A stretch of 64,000 nucleotides of DNA from Pseudomonadota bacterium (GCA_020161665.1 JAIUPA010000003.1:1-64000), one strand, 5' to 3'. Numbered from the stretch's first letter, positions 17,775-26,644 are shown. A program made the numbers and translations. Notes: generated from the letters alone by a model not told the origin.

Positions 17775-19159
17775 CAGCCATGCCCTTCCTTGGTGAAGCT
17801 GCCGGAGACGGCCTTCTTCTCCCGAAGGAAGGCGGACGGCTCACGGCTGCCAACGAAACCGCGCGGCTTCAGGATCATCACCACAACCATGGCCAGACCG
17901 AAGAGAAGCATGCGGTAAAGTTCGGGCGTGAAGTCCGGACCAAAGAAATGTTTGAGGAATTCCATTTCGCGCAGCAGTTCCGTGCCGCCGGTCATGACGA
18001 TGGCAGCCACCGCGATGCCGGTGAGCGAGCCCATGCCGCCAAGAACGACGATGGCCAGAATAACAGCGGATTCCATGAACACGAAAGATTCCGGCGAAAC
18101 GAAGCCCTGACGTGCCGCAAAGAACGAGCCCGCGAAACCGCCGAACATGGCACCGATCGAGAAAGCGGTGAGCTTCGTCGTCACGGTGTTGATGCCGAGC
18201 GAACGGCAGGCGATTTCATCCTCACGCAGTGCTTCCCAGGCGCGACCGACGGGCATGCGGCGAAGCCGGATGGTCACATAGGCCGTGATCAGGCAGAGCA
18301 CCAGAATGAGGTAGAACAGGAAGATCTTGTAATAGGCCGACGACATCGGCAGGCCAAACATCTTGGCAAACCCGTTCGGCGAGGCGTCGAACGGAATGCC
18401 AAACAGCGTGGCCTTCGGAATGCTCGACACGCCGAACGTTCCTTTTGTCACATCGGTCCAGTTGATAAGCACCAGACGGATGATTTCCCCGAAAGCAAGC
18501 GTCACGATGGCAAGATAGTCACCGCGAAGACGCAGAACCGGGAAGCCGAGAATCATGCCCCAGAAGGCAGCCAAAATGCCGGAAATCGGCAGAAGCACCC
18601 AGAAGGACAGGCCGTAATAGCTCGAAAGCAGCGCGTAGGAATAAGCGCCCACAGCATAGAAGGCCACATAGCCAAGGTCGAGAAGACCGGCCAGACCCAC
18701 GACGATGTTCAGACCCCAGGCCAGCATCACATAGATGAGGATCTGGATGCCGAAATTGTCGACGAACTTCAGCGAACCCTGGAAGCCGTAGAGCGAGACG
18801 ATCACCGGCGGATAAAAGATGAGCGCAACGAGTGCGAACTTCAGAATATGCTTCTTGAAGAAGGTCGCCTCGCGGTCTTGTACCACGGCAGCGGCCTTGG
18901 CTTCCTTGCGAGCCTTGAGAAGGGGCTGCACGAAAACCACCATCAGGAAGCGACCGACGGCAGCAATCGCCACGAAGATCGCCAGAAGACCCGGACGTCC
19001 GTAAACGATGGGGGTGTTCGAGATGTCCTGATCGGTTCTGAAGCCGATATAAAGCAGGAAGAGGCCAAGCGTCATGACGCCGGTAAACAGCGCTTCCTTG
19101 ATGGCCTTGCCCACCAGCGACCCTTCGGTCGCGGGCGTGTCGAGAACGGTATTCGCCAT
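17774..19159 (-). CDS. livM: Branched-chain amino-acid ABC transporter permease LivM
   Basis: A 461-residue permease. The first about 130 residues include three hydrophobic segments and a basic, charged linker, and precede the core LivM domain (GLNIVVGLAGLLDLGYVAFY, LREDEIACRSLGIN, VVLGGMGSLTGIAVAAIV). ATG 19159 (MANTVLDTPATEG) is 4 bases after the livH stop and follows a purine-rich ribosome site, so it is preferred to the in-frame codon 33 bases upstream. Confidence 0.92.
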   Translation of the reverse strand: MANTVLDTPATEGSLVGKAIKEALFTGVMTLGLFLLYIGFRTDQDISNTPIVYGRPGLLAIFVAIAAVGRFLMVVFVQPLLKARKEAKAAAVVQDREATFFKKHILKFALVALIFYPPVIVSLYGFQGSLKFVDNFGIQILIYVMLAWGLNIVVGLAGLLDLGYVAFYAVGAYSYALLSSYYGLSFWVLLPISGILAAFWGMILGFPVLRLRGDYLAIVTLAFGEIIRLVLINWTDVTKGTFGVSSIPKATLFGIPFDASPNGFAKMFGLPMSSAYYKIFLFYLILVLCLITAYVTIRLRRMPVGRAWEALREDEIACRSLGINTVTTKLTAFSIGAMFGGFAGSFFAARQGFVSPESFVFMESAVILAIVVLGGMGSLTGIAVAAIVMTGGTELLREMEFLKHFFGPDFTPELYRMLLFGLAMVVVMILKPRGFVGSREPSAFLREKKAVSGSFTKEGHG

Positions 19160-19163
19160 GTGC

Positions 19164-20066
<903 letters not shown>

Positions 20067-20648
20067 TTATTTTCCCCTGGTCGCAGCAAGGCTTGGCTGC
20101 GCCTTTTTTCGGTTTGTTTCGATGACACGATCAATGCCGACCCCATTTGCGAGGCGGCCGCCATGCCATTTCGTCCGGAATAGTGGTCAAACGCGATTTT
20201 TGTCAAAAATCGCCCCATAACTTCCGATTAGGGGATTCCATACCGCTTTAAACTCAAAAGGGAAGCACCAAACGCGACCCTCTTCCATTTTACTGCCTTT
20301 TTTTCACGCTTTGGCGTTTTTCTAACCAAAAGGTCCAAAATCCCGCGTTTCACGAGCGCATTTTCACCAAATGGACAAAATATACTGGCGGCATTCAGAC
20401 CTGCCAAACAGGGAATGTGTAGCGAATTTGCGTCGCCTGAGGCAGGCGTACTGGGCGTTACGCCTACAATTCGCATCATTCACGGTTTTTCACGGGAACT
20501 GACTCTTCCCGCTTTCAACCGGCTGTCATCGGGGAAAATGACAAGCCTGACATGAAGGCTTTCAGGCGTTTGCGCGGTCAATCATCCCCCACGCCCGACA
20601 CCGCCCTAGACTGGACGCGACCTTGACCACACGGGACGCAGTTAAGCC
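20067..20648. other. Intergenic region between divergent livH and the DUF2793 gene
   Basis: About 580 bases without a convincing gene. It is more AT-rich than its surroundings and must hold the livH promoter on the minus strand. I see a short hairpin at 20434-20448 (CGCCTG/CAGGCG) and T-rich runs near 20190-20320. An open frame of 83 codons on the minus strand at 20228-20479 has no recognisable features and is not called. Confidence 0.5.
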
Positions 20649-21680
20649 ATGAGCGACACCACCCATAACCTTGATCTCCCTTTTATCATGCCTTCGCAGG
20701 CCCAGAAGCACGTCACCCACAATGAGGCGCTGCAAAAGCTCGATGCCATTGTCCAACTCAGCCTGAATGCCGTCCTCGCTGCGCCTCCGGCCACGCCACA
20801 GGAGGGCGATTGCTATGCCATTGCCGAAAGCGCCACCGGCGTCTGGACCGGACGGAGCGGACGGATCGCCGTCTGGCAGGATGGCGCATGGGCTTATCTC
20901 GATCCGCGCCGCGGCTGGCGGGCGTGGAATGCCGCGGTCGGTCGCCTCCTCATTCATGACGGTACGATCTGGCAGCCGCTGCCGCTTCCCGATGATGCGA
21001 CCTGCCAAACGCTCGGCATTGCTACGAGCGCCGACAGCACGAACCGTCTTTCGGTCGCCTCCCCCGCCACGCTTCTCAATCATGCGGGCGGCAGCCATCG
21101 TCTCAAGATCAACAAGTCATCCAGCGCGGAAACCGCCTCGCTGCTGTTCCAGTCCAACTGGTCGGGGCGAGCCGAGATGGGACTTGCCGGAAACGACGAG
21201 TTTGCGATCAAGGTGAGCGACGGCACGACCTGGAAGACCGGCCTTGCGATTTCGCCCGCCGGTCTGGTCAGAAAGCCCGAAAACCCCGCCTTTCGCGCCT
21301 GGCGCGCCACGGCCACGTCCACCCCGGCCAGCGGCGCCAAAACCGGCTTCACACAGACAACAGCCCTTGCGGGCACGATTTCGCTCGGCGCAGCGCTCTC
21401 CGAAGGCGCAAATCTCGTGGTTCCGGCCACCGGCCTTTATCTCATCTTCCTGCAATATGTGATCAACACCACGACCGGCTATGAGCTGTCTCTCTTGGTC
21501 AATGGCGTCACCGAAATCGCCTATGGGCGCGGCGGAAACACCGGCGCCATCATCCAGACCGGCATGTTGCAGGCGCTCACAGCGCTTTCGGCAGGCGATA
21601 CGCTCTGCCTTAGCCACTCCGGCAGTGCCCAGTTTCAGCACGGCCCCAATCGCACGCAGATCAGCGGCGTCATGCTTTAG
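20649..21680 (+). CDS. DUF2793 protein with C1q-like C-terminus (phage-tail-like, orphan)
   Basis: A 343-residue protein. Residues about 5-100 match DUF2793 (LPFIMPSQAQKHVTHNEALQ, PQEGDCYAIAESATGVWTG), a domain seen in phage and gene-transfer-agent structural proteins. Residues about 215-343 have alternating small and beta-forming residues (GAALSEGANLVVPATGLYLI, LSAGDTLCLSHSGSAQF) that suggest a C1q/jelly-roll domain. No other phage genes are near. The gene may be a domesticated tail-fibre-type protein or an envelope-associated protein; the function is unknown. Confidence 0.75.
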   Translation: MSDTTHNLDLPFIMPSQAQKHVTHNEALQKLDAIVQLSLNAVLAAPPATPQEGDCYAIAESATGVWTGRSGRIAVWQDGAWAYLDPRRGWRAWNAAVGRLLIHDGTIWQPLPLPDDATCQTLGIATSADSTNRLSVASPATLLNHAGGSHRLKINKSSSAETASLLFQSNWSGRAEMGLAGNDEFAIKVSDGTTWKTGLAISPAGLVRKPENPAFRAWRATATSTPASGAKTGFTQTTALAGTISLGAALSEGANLVVPATGLYLIFLQYVINTTTGYELSLLVNGVTEIAYGRGGNTGAIIQTGMLQALTALSAGDTLCLSHSGSAQFQHGPNRTQISGVML

Positions 21681-21722
21681 CCATGACTAAGATGCCACAC
21701 CTCTGAACTTCCGACTTGATGG

Positions 21723-21781
21723 TTAACCATTTCTTAATTTTCAGGATGACTCGAAAATGGGCATGGTTTAAGAAATGTTAA
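21723..21781. promoter_or_regulatory. CtrA-type boxes and a GANTC site upstream of the sugar transferase
   Basis: TTAACCATTTCTTAA at 21723-21737 is a perfect TTAA-N7-TTAA CtrA box that also contains the TTAACCAT variant. A second near-box, TTTA-N7-TTAA, lies at 21767-21781. GACTC, a CcrM-type methylation site, lies between them at 21748-21752. All are within 95 bases of the start of the following gene. Confidence 0.75.
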
Positions 21782-21814
21782 GTTTTATTCACAGCGGTTG
21801 GTCAGGTGGTACAA

Positions 21815-22540
21815 GTGAGCATCCTTGAAATCTCGAGGAGTAGTTCGGATCCGGTAATCGATCGTAACGTTAATATGATCGTTCGTCCGGTCGCTCCGGG
21901 AACTGAGCACAGTGGCGCTGGTCTTGAGCGCAAAACGCTTCATCTTGCAGCAAAGCGCGTATTTGACATTTGCGCGTCGGCGAGTGCCCTGCTCGTACTT
22001 TCCCCTCTTCTTCTAGCGGTCGCGATTCTCATCCGGCTGGACAGTCCCGGTAACGTGCTGTTCAGCCAGACCCGCTGGGGCAAGGACGGTCGCAAGATTC
22101 GCGTCTTCAAGTTCCGTTCCATGCGCACGGACCTTTGCGACGTCTCCGGCGTAGCCCAGACGGTCAAGAATGATCCGCGCATCACCCGTGTTGGTGCCGT
22201 ATTGCGTCGCACCAATATCGATGAACTTCCGCAACTCTTGAATGTCCTGAAGGGCGACATGTCGCTCGTCGGTCCGCGCTGCCATGCCATTGGCATGTTG
22301 GCGGCTGGCATTCCCTATGAGGATCTGGTGCCGGATTATCATCTGCGCCATTGCATGCGCCCCGGCCTCACGGGTCTTGCCCAGATGCGCGGCCTGCGAG
22401 GCCCGACGGATCGCCCCGGCAAGGCACGCGCCCGCATCGCCTGCGATCTGCACTATGTCGAAAACTTCTCTTTCTGGCTCGACATGAGAATTATTTTCGG
22501 AACCGTTATTTCCGAAATTCGCGGCGGTCAGGGCTTCTGA
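21815..22540 (+). CDS. Polyprenyl-phosphate sugar-1-phosphate transferase (bacterial sugar transferase family)
   Basis: About 241 residues. After a hydrophilic N-terminus of about 45 residues and one membrane hairpin (VFDICASASALLVLSPLLLA), the catalytic PF02397 region shows VLFSQTRWGKDGRKIRVFKFRSM in parts, LRRTNIDELPQLLNVLKGDM, and the VGPRCHAIGM and RPGLTGLAQMRG motifs. Such enzymes (ExoY/PssA type) prime polysaccharide synthesis on undecaprenyl phosphate at the inner membrane. Start choice: GTG at 21815 has AGGTGG five bases upstream; GTG at 21806 is also in frame. No other polysaccharide genes are adjacent. CtrA boxes in front suggest cell-cycle timing. Confidence 0.88.
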   Translation: MSILEISRSSSDPVIDRNVNMIVRPVAPGTEHSGAGLERKTLHLAAKRVFDICASASALLVLSPLLLAVAILIRLDSPGNVLFSQTRWGKDGRKIRVFKFRSMRTDLCDVSGVAQTVKNDPRITRVGAVLRRTNIDELPQLLNVLKGDMSLVGPRCHAIGMLAAGIPYEDLVPDYHLRHCMRPGLTGLAQMRGLRGPTDRPGKARARIACDLHYVENFSFWLDMRIIFGTVISEIRGGQGF

Positions 22541-22570
22541 TTTCAGCCCTCAATGAACCGAAACTCTTTG

Positions 22571-22596
22571 AAAAGCGCCCTTTTCGGGCGCTTTTT
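22571..22596 (+). terminator. Rho-independent terminator after the sugar transferase
   Basis: GCGCCC and GGGCGC pair around TTTTC and are followed by five T residues, about 30 bases past the stop codon. Confidence 0.88.
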
Positions 22597-22683
22597 CGTC
22601 ATTTGAGCGCCACAATTTCGAATTTGCGCTTCACCATCAATATCGTTGTTTTTGTTGCATCCTTACCAATTATTAGCATCTGC

Positions 22684-22698
22684 TTAGGCAAATTTTAA
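22684..22698. promoter_or_regulatory. Near-consensus CtrA box upstream of sciP
   Basis: TTAGGCAAATTTTAA matches TTAA-N7-TTAA with one mismatch. It lies 52 bases upstream of the sciP ATG, a position compatible with direct control by CtrA. Confidence 0.55.
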
Positions 22699-22750
22699 AT
22701 GTGGCAAGCTAAATTGGCTTCCGTGGTCTTGAGTTTATGTAGAGAGTACA

Positions 22751-23026
22751 ATGACCGAAGTGATGCGCCCCCGAGTTAAGTATGTCATCGGACCTGATGG
22801 TAGCCCGTTGACGATCGCAGACCTACCGCCGGCCAATACCCGCCGCTGGGTCATTCGCCGCAAGGCGGAAGTGGTCGCCGCGGTAAGAGGCGGTCTTCTC
22901 AGCCTTGAGGAAGCCTGTGAGCGTTATACGCTTACCGTTGAAGAATTTCTGTCCTGGCAGTCGTCCATTTCAGATCACGGCCTTGCCGGTCTGCGCACCA
23001 CGCGCATCCAGCAGTATCGCCACTGA
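22751..23026 (+). CDS. sciP: CtrA inhibitor SciP (DUF1153)
   Basis: A 91-residue DNA-binding protein. It reads MTEVMRPRVKYVIGPDGSPL, then PANTRRWVIRRKAEVVAAVR and the helix-turn-helix LSLEEACERYTLTVEEFLSW, the defining pattern of SciP. In Caulobacter SciP represses CtrA-activated promoters after division. It lies 1.4 kb upstream of ctrA on the same strand and has its own near-consensus CtrA box, as expected of a feedback element. Confidence 0.9.
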   Translation: MTEVMRPRVKYVIGPDGSPLTIADLPPANTRRWVIRRKAEVVAAVRGGLLSLEEACERYTLTVEEFLSWQSSISDHGLAGLRTTRIQQYRH

Positions 23027-23050
23027 TCGGCTGATCAAGACCATTTTCGA

Positions 23051-23100
23051 AAGCCCGTCGTCAGACCCTTCAAGGGACTGAAGGCGGGCTTCGCGCTTTT
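23051..23100 (+). terminator. Probable terminator after sciP
   Basis: AAGCCCG (23051-23057) and CGGGCTT (23085-23091) pair around an inner hairpin (CCCTTCAAGGG), with TTTT at 23097-23100. It is located 25 bases past the sciP stop. Confidence 0.6.
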
Positions 23101-23187
23101 AGCGGCCCGCGCGGCCCGCCCCGCCTCGCCCCTTGCAATTGCCGCGTGATGCGCCACTTTCACCTGTCGAATGACAGGAGACATGAA

Positions 23188-23466
23188 GTGGAAATCACCC
23201 ACGAAACCGGCAAATCCGGCGGCCGCTATGTGACCACCGTTGATGGTCACGAAGCAGAAATCACCTATTCCCGCACCTCTCCCCGGCTGATCATCGTCGA
23301 TCATACCGGCGTGCCCGATGCCTTGCGCGGACGCGGCGTCGGCCAGGCATTGGCTCAGTATGTGGTGGATGATGCGCGCAAGGGCGGCTGGAAAATCATT
23401 GCGCTTTGCCCGTTCTTCAAGGCGCAGGCGTCACGTCACCCCGAATGGCGCGACGTGGTGCAATAA
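23188..23466 (+). CDS. Small GNAT-family N-acetyltransferase (YjdJ/PF14542 type)
   Basis: About 92 residues, the usual size of the compact GNAT family PF14542. The strand-loop VPDALRGRGVGQALAQYVVDDAR holds the acetyl-CoA binding RGRGVG motif, and ALCPFFKAQASRHPEW follows at the C-terminus, also typical. The GTG at 23188 is preferred since AGGAGA lies about 7 bases upstream; an in-frame GTG-ATG at 23146-23149 would add 14 residues. The acceptor is unknown. Confidence 0.82.
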   Translation: MEITHETGKSGGRYVTTVDGHEAEITYSRTSPRLIIVDHTGVPDALRGRGVGQALAQYVVDDARKGGWKIIALCPFFKAQASRHPEWRDVVQ

Positions 23467-23489
23467 GGCATGTCGCGCAAAGCTGCGCA

Positions 23490-23562
23490 GCGTTTTTGCG
23501 ATCACGACGGCAAAAACGCCAAAAGCTGTCCCTGCCCGCGGATCGTGACGGGCAGAGACAGC
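23490..23562. terminator. Two tandem inverted repeats between convergent genes
   Basis: GCGTTTTTGC/GCAAAAACGC at 23490-23519 and GCTGTCCCTGCCCG/CGGGCAGAGACAGC at 23525-23562 are perfect stems. They lie between the GNAT gene (plus) and the FliJ-like gene (minus) and probably terminate both. The rest of 23467-23669 shows no gene. Confidence 0.5.
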
Positions 23563-23669
23563 GTTTGACCGCTCAAAGCGGTGAAACGATGGTGCGACGG
23601 GTAAAGAAGGCGAGAGCCACCCGTGACCGCTTCTTGCGGAAACGATCATCGACTGACCTGTCGCGGACT

Positions 23670-24020
23670 TCAGGCCCGGGCGCGCATCGCGGTATCGCGT
23701 CCCTCCAGGGCGGCAGCCTTGGCGCGTTCTGCGAGGGCTTCCTCGAGAGCGAGTTCGGCAGCGTCCTGCTGGGTCTTCAGGTCCCGGATGGAAACCAGAA
23801 GGTTGTCGGCGCGCTGACGCGCCGCTTTCGCGAAGGTTGGATAAGCGAAGTGGTTGGGATCAGAAATACCCGAACGGCTCTCTTCGAGACCGATCTGGTG
23901 CTCCAGTTCCTTCGACATCCGCTCAAATTCCGCGATCATCGTCTGCAACTGCTGCAGTTGTCGACGTTTTTCGTTCACCTGAAACTCTTTCAGACGAACT
24001 AGGCTGTCATTCGGCTTCAT
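23670..24020 (-). CDS. FliJ-like coiled-coil protein divergent from ctrA
   Basis: A 116-residue, highly charged and almost entirely helical protein (MKPNDSLVRLKEFQVNEKRR ... QLQQLQTMIAEFERMSKEL). The N-terminal LVRLKEFQVNEKRRQLQQLQ pattern and size resemble FliJ, the export chaperone and stalk component of the flagellar type III ATPase. It is divergent from ctrA, and its promoter lies in the same CtrA-box-rich spacer. No other flagellar gene is visible, so the FliJ assignment is probable, not certain. Confidence 0.7.
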   Translation of the reverse strand: MKPNDSLVRLKEFQVNEKRRQLQQLQTMIAEFERMSKELEHQIGLEESRSGISDPNHFAYPTFAKAARQRADNLLVSIRDLKTQQDAAELALEEALAERAKAAALEGRDTAMRARA

Positions 24021-24464
24021 ACGCTATACTCCCGTGATGCGAGATCCCGGCCTTCTTACTCGACGCACCCGTTAACGATCCTTTTAGGGGACCTGTGACG
24101 AAAAAACCTCTCGGCCTTAACAAAAACCTACCGTCGGTAACCTTTCGTTTACGGGCATAGTTAATGATAGGGACGATCATTTAAGGGTCGGTAAATGCAG
24201 AGCCATAAAAAATCAGGTCGACAATGACGAGTCGACTGAATCACTTACGATGATTTCTTCATCCAGTGGTTCAGGTTTTGCGATGGCGGATTCATGTTTG
24301 GAATCAGGGGAGTGCCAAATTTATTTAACGAATTCGATAGGCCTTGCCAGAAGGAATCAGAATTTGTTAACCATTTGGTGGCAGCCTGCAAATCAGACAA
24401 CGTCTGGGTCCGTATCGCGTAAGGGGGCAGGCATTACCTTTCGGCGGCGGTAAAGGGGATTAAC
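24021..24464. promoter_or_regulatory. ctrA upstream regulatory region with GANTC cluster and CtrA-like boxes
   Basis: A 444-base non-coding region between divergent genes, noticeably AT-rich. Five GANTC sites fall in 130 bases (24229, 24238, 24289, 24301, 24354). The CtrA variant site TTAACCAT is at 24367-24374, 90 bases before the ctrA ATG. One-mismatch TTAA-N7-TTAA boxes are at 24072-24086 and 24181-24195. This layout fits autoregulated, DNA-methylation-dependent transcription as known for Caulobacter ctrA. Confidence 0.7.
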
Positions 24465-25166
24465 ATGCGGGTTCTACTCATTGAAGACGACAGCGCCACG
24501 GCGCAGAGCATCGAACTGATGCTGAAATCCGAGAGCTTTAACGTCTACACCACCGATCTCGGTGAAGAAGGCGTCGATCTCGGTAAGATTTACGACTACG
24601 ACATTATCCTTCTCGATCTGAATCTTCCCGACATGTCGGGTTACGAAGTGCTTCGCACGCTTCGTCTTTCCAAGGTCAAGACGCCCATCCTCATCCTGTC
24701 CGGCATGGCCGGCATTGAAGACAAGGTGCGCGGCCTCGGTTTCGGTGCAGACGACTACATGACCAAGCCGTTCCACAAGGACGAACTGGTCGCCCGCATC
24801 CACGCCATCGTTCGCCGCTCCAAGGGCCATGCCCAGTCCGTGATCGTCACGGGCGAGCTTCTGGTGAACCTGGACGCCAAGACGGTTGAAGTCGGCGGCC
24901 AGCGCGTGCACCTCACGGGCAAGGAATACCAGATGCTCGAGCTGCTCTCCCTGCGCAAGGGCACGACGCTCACCAAGGAAATGTTCCTCAACCACCTCTA
25001 TGGTGGCATGGACGAGCCGGAACTGAAGATCATCGACGTCTTCATCTGCAAGCTGCGCAAGAAGCTGGCCAACGCCGCCGGTGGCGCCAACTACATCGAG
25101 ACGGTCTGGGGCCGCGGCTATGTGCTGCGCGAGCCCGATGGTGCCGAATACCTCGAAACTGCCTGA
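24465..25166 (+). CDS. ctrA: Cell-cycle response regulator CtrA
   Basis: A 233-residue OmpR-class regulator. Receiver: [20 protein letters not shown], phosphoacceptor Asp51 in [15 protein letters not shown], and lysine in [12 protein letters not shown]-terminal winged helix: [20 protein letters not shown] and [11 protein letters not shown]. CtrA is the essential alphaproteobacterial master regulator of division, motility and envelope genes, phosphorylated through CckA and ChpT. chpT and the inhibitor gene sciP are both within 2 kb. The C-terminus is EYLETA, unlike the Ala-Ala degron end of Caulobacter CtrA. Confidence 0.98.
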   Translation: MRVLLIEDDSATAQSIELMLKSESFNVYTTDLGEEGVDLGKIYDYDIILLDLNLPDMSGYEVLRTLRLSKVKTPILILSGMAGIEDKVRGLGFGADDYMTKPFHKDELVARIHAIVRRSKGHAQSVIVTGELLVNLDAKTVEVGGQRVHLTGKEYQMLELLSLRKGTTLTKEMFLNHLYGGMDEPELKIIDVFICKLRKKLANAAGGANYIETVWGRGYVLREPDGAEYLETA

Positions 25167-25196
25167 TAGACCGCCTATCCCCGCCTCCGATATCAG

Positions 25197-25232
25197 CCCG
25201 CCCTCGCAACCCCGCGAGGGCGGGCGTTTTTG
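25197..25232 (+). terminator. ctrA rho-independent terminator
   Basis: An 11-bp perfect stem (CCCGCCCTCGC/GCGAGGGCGGG) is followed by CGTTTTTG, 30 bases after the ctrA stop. Confidence 0.9.
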
Positions 25233-25264
25233 TTTGCCGAACGCACGCCAGACGCATGCGCGCA

Positions 25265-25302
25265 CCAAAAAAGCCGGTCTTGTTTGTTCAAAGACCGGCT
25301 TT
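25265..25302 (-). terminator. Terminator of the single-domain receiver gene
   Basis: On the minus strand AAGCCGGTCTT pairs with AAGACCGGCTT and a run of six T residues follows. It lies just past the stop at 25324. Confidence 0.87.
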
Positions 25303-25323
25303 CAATCGTTAACGGTTGTTCGA

Positions 25324-25686
25324 TCAGGCAGCGCGATCGACCCAGTCAAACGCGGCCATCAGGCTGCGACGGTCGAAAGGCTTCATCAGAAAATCCGTGG
25401 CCCCTGCCCGGCGGGCAGCCATCATCTTCTTCATGTCGTTTTCAATGAGGCTGTAATAGATGCGGAACTCGCGATCACCGGCGCGGCGGCGCATCTGCGT
25501 GATCAGATCGAGCGCGCCCTCGATATTGGCGTCAATGATGACGACATCCGGGAAATCGCTGGCGGCGCGCTCCAGCGCCTGATCAGCGTCCGAGGCCTCG
25601 CTCACCAGAAAATCAGCGCCCGACAGGATCCGGCGTCCGACCTTGCGGACAATATCCGAACTATCGACAATCATCAGACGTCTCAT
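25324..25686 (-). CDS. Atypical single-domain response regulator next to chpT
   Basis: A 120-residue stand-alone receiver. The phosphoacceptor is Asp52 (VVIIDANIEGAL), the switch residue Ser79 and the lysine Lys102 in LMKPFD. The acidic pocket reads IVDSSD at residues 6-11, so the usual second acidic residue next to Asp8 is replaced by Ser. It is not DivK or CpdR by sequence. It lies 140 bases downstream of chpT on the same strand, which suggests it takes part in the CckA-ChpT-CtrA relay, possibly as a phosphate sink or an output adaptor. That role is inference. Confidence 0.85.
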   Translation of the reverse strand: MRRLMIVDSSDIVRKVGRRILSGADFLVSEASDADQALERAASDFPDVVIIDANIEGALDLITQMRRRAGDREFRIYYSLIENDMKKMMAARRAGATDFLMKPFDRRSLMAAFDWVDRAA

Positions 25687-25826
25687 AATGCCTACCCCTT
25701 GCCGACCACCCGGTCAAAACTCAAACAGGGACCCGATAAGGCCCCTGTTGTGCAGTTAAGCATGGAGGCGTTAAACAATCCGTTACCGGATCATGAAACG
25801 GCAAGGCAAAGCGCGATCCGGCGCGC

Positions 25827-26522
25827 TTATTCGCCGTCCTTGTCCGGCGTGTCCGCCGTCTCTTCAGCCTTGTCGTCGGCAGCCGCCATCTTGGCCGTGA
25901 AGACGATGTTGTCTTCGTTAACGGCGTAGGTGATGACCATGCCGCTCTCATCGGCCATCAGCAGCGTGTAATAGGGCTGAATGGCGTGGGCATCCACGGC
26001 TTCCTCAAGCTTGCCTTCGTAGAGCTGAACGAATTTGCCCGGCATACGCAGCATGCGGCCCTTGACGGTCAGCGTAAACACCGCGTCGAATTCCGGGTTT
26101 TCCAGAACCACATCCACCGAGCCGCCGCGCGGGATCGCGCCATAAGCCACGAGGAAAAGGTTCATCAAAAGCTTGACGCGGTTCTTGGCAACGATGGCGC
26201 GCGGGCCGCTCCACGTCACTTCCGTCTTCTTTTCCGCCGCGGCAAAATCCTTGGCCGCCTTTTCAGCTTCGCCCGTATCAATGGACGAACCAGCCGAACC
26301 GGAGGCACCAAAGGCAAGGCGGGCAAATTTCAGGCGAACCGCGGCATTGAGCGCGCTGGTCCGGATGAGGTCCATGGCATCGGCATCGGCACCACCCTCG
26401 TCCAGCAGTTCCAGCCCGTTGGCAATCGCACCCACCGGGGAGATCACGTCATGGCAGACGCGGCTGCACAGCAGCGCCGCGAGATCCGGCCCGGACAGCG
26501 TGAGGTAAGGATTCTTCGTCAT
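25827..26522 (-). CDS. chpT: Histidine phosphotransferase ChpT
   Basis: A 231-residue protein. The phosphorylatable His24 lies in LLCSRVCHDVISPVGAIANG, followed by a degenerate ATPase-like domain (NRVKLLMNLFLVAYGAIPRG). ChpT carries phosphate from CckA to CtrA and CpdR. ATG 26522 has GGAGA six bases upstream; the much longer open frame is spurious. The acidic C-terminal tail (DDKAEETADTPDKDGE) is an extension. It is divergent from eipA, with a near-consensus CtrA box 108 bases upstream of its start. Confidence 0.92.
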   Translation of the reverse strand: MTKNPYLTLSGPDLAALLCSRVCHDVISPVGAIANGLELLDEGGADADAMDLIRTSALNAAVRLKFARLAFGASGSAGSSIDTGEAEKAAKDFAAAEKKTEVTWSGPRAIVAKNRVKLLMNLFLVAYGAIPRGGSVDVVLENPEFDAVFTLTVKGRMLRMPGKFVQLYEGKLEEAVDAHAIQPYYTLLMADESGMVITYAVNEDNIVFTAKMAAADDKAEETADTPDKDGE

Positions 26523-26629
26523 GAACTTTCTCCAGGGTGTCGTGTCCGTTACCGCGTCCGCCCGAACGCCACGCGAACGGGGACGCGCGAAGCAGCGCTG
26601 CGTCTTTGCCATAATGACACCATTTTTGG

Positions 26630-26644
26630 TAAACCGAATGTTAA
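26630..26644. promoter_or_regulatory. Near-consensus CtrA box between chpT and eipA
   Basis: TAAACCGAATGTTAA matches TTAA-N7-TTAA with one mismatch. It lies 108 bases before chpT and 179 before eipA. The remaining part of the 300-base spacer shows no gene. Confidence 0.5.

Noticed and set aside
20228-20479. Possible 83-residue minus-strand protein in the livH upstream region
   Set aside because: No ribosome site of note, no motif, AT-rich regulatory-looking DNA; not supported as a gene.
20649-22540. Prophage or gene-transfer-agent cluster
   Set aside because: Only one DUF2793 protein is present; no capsid, portal, terminase or integrase genes and no attachment repeats.
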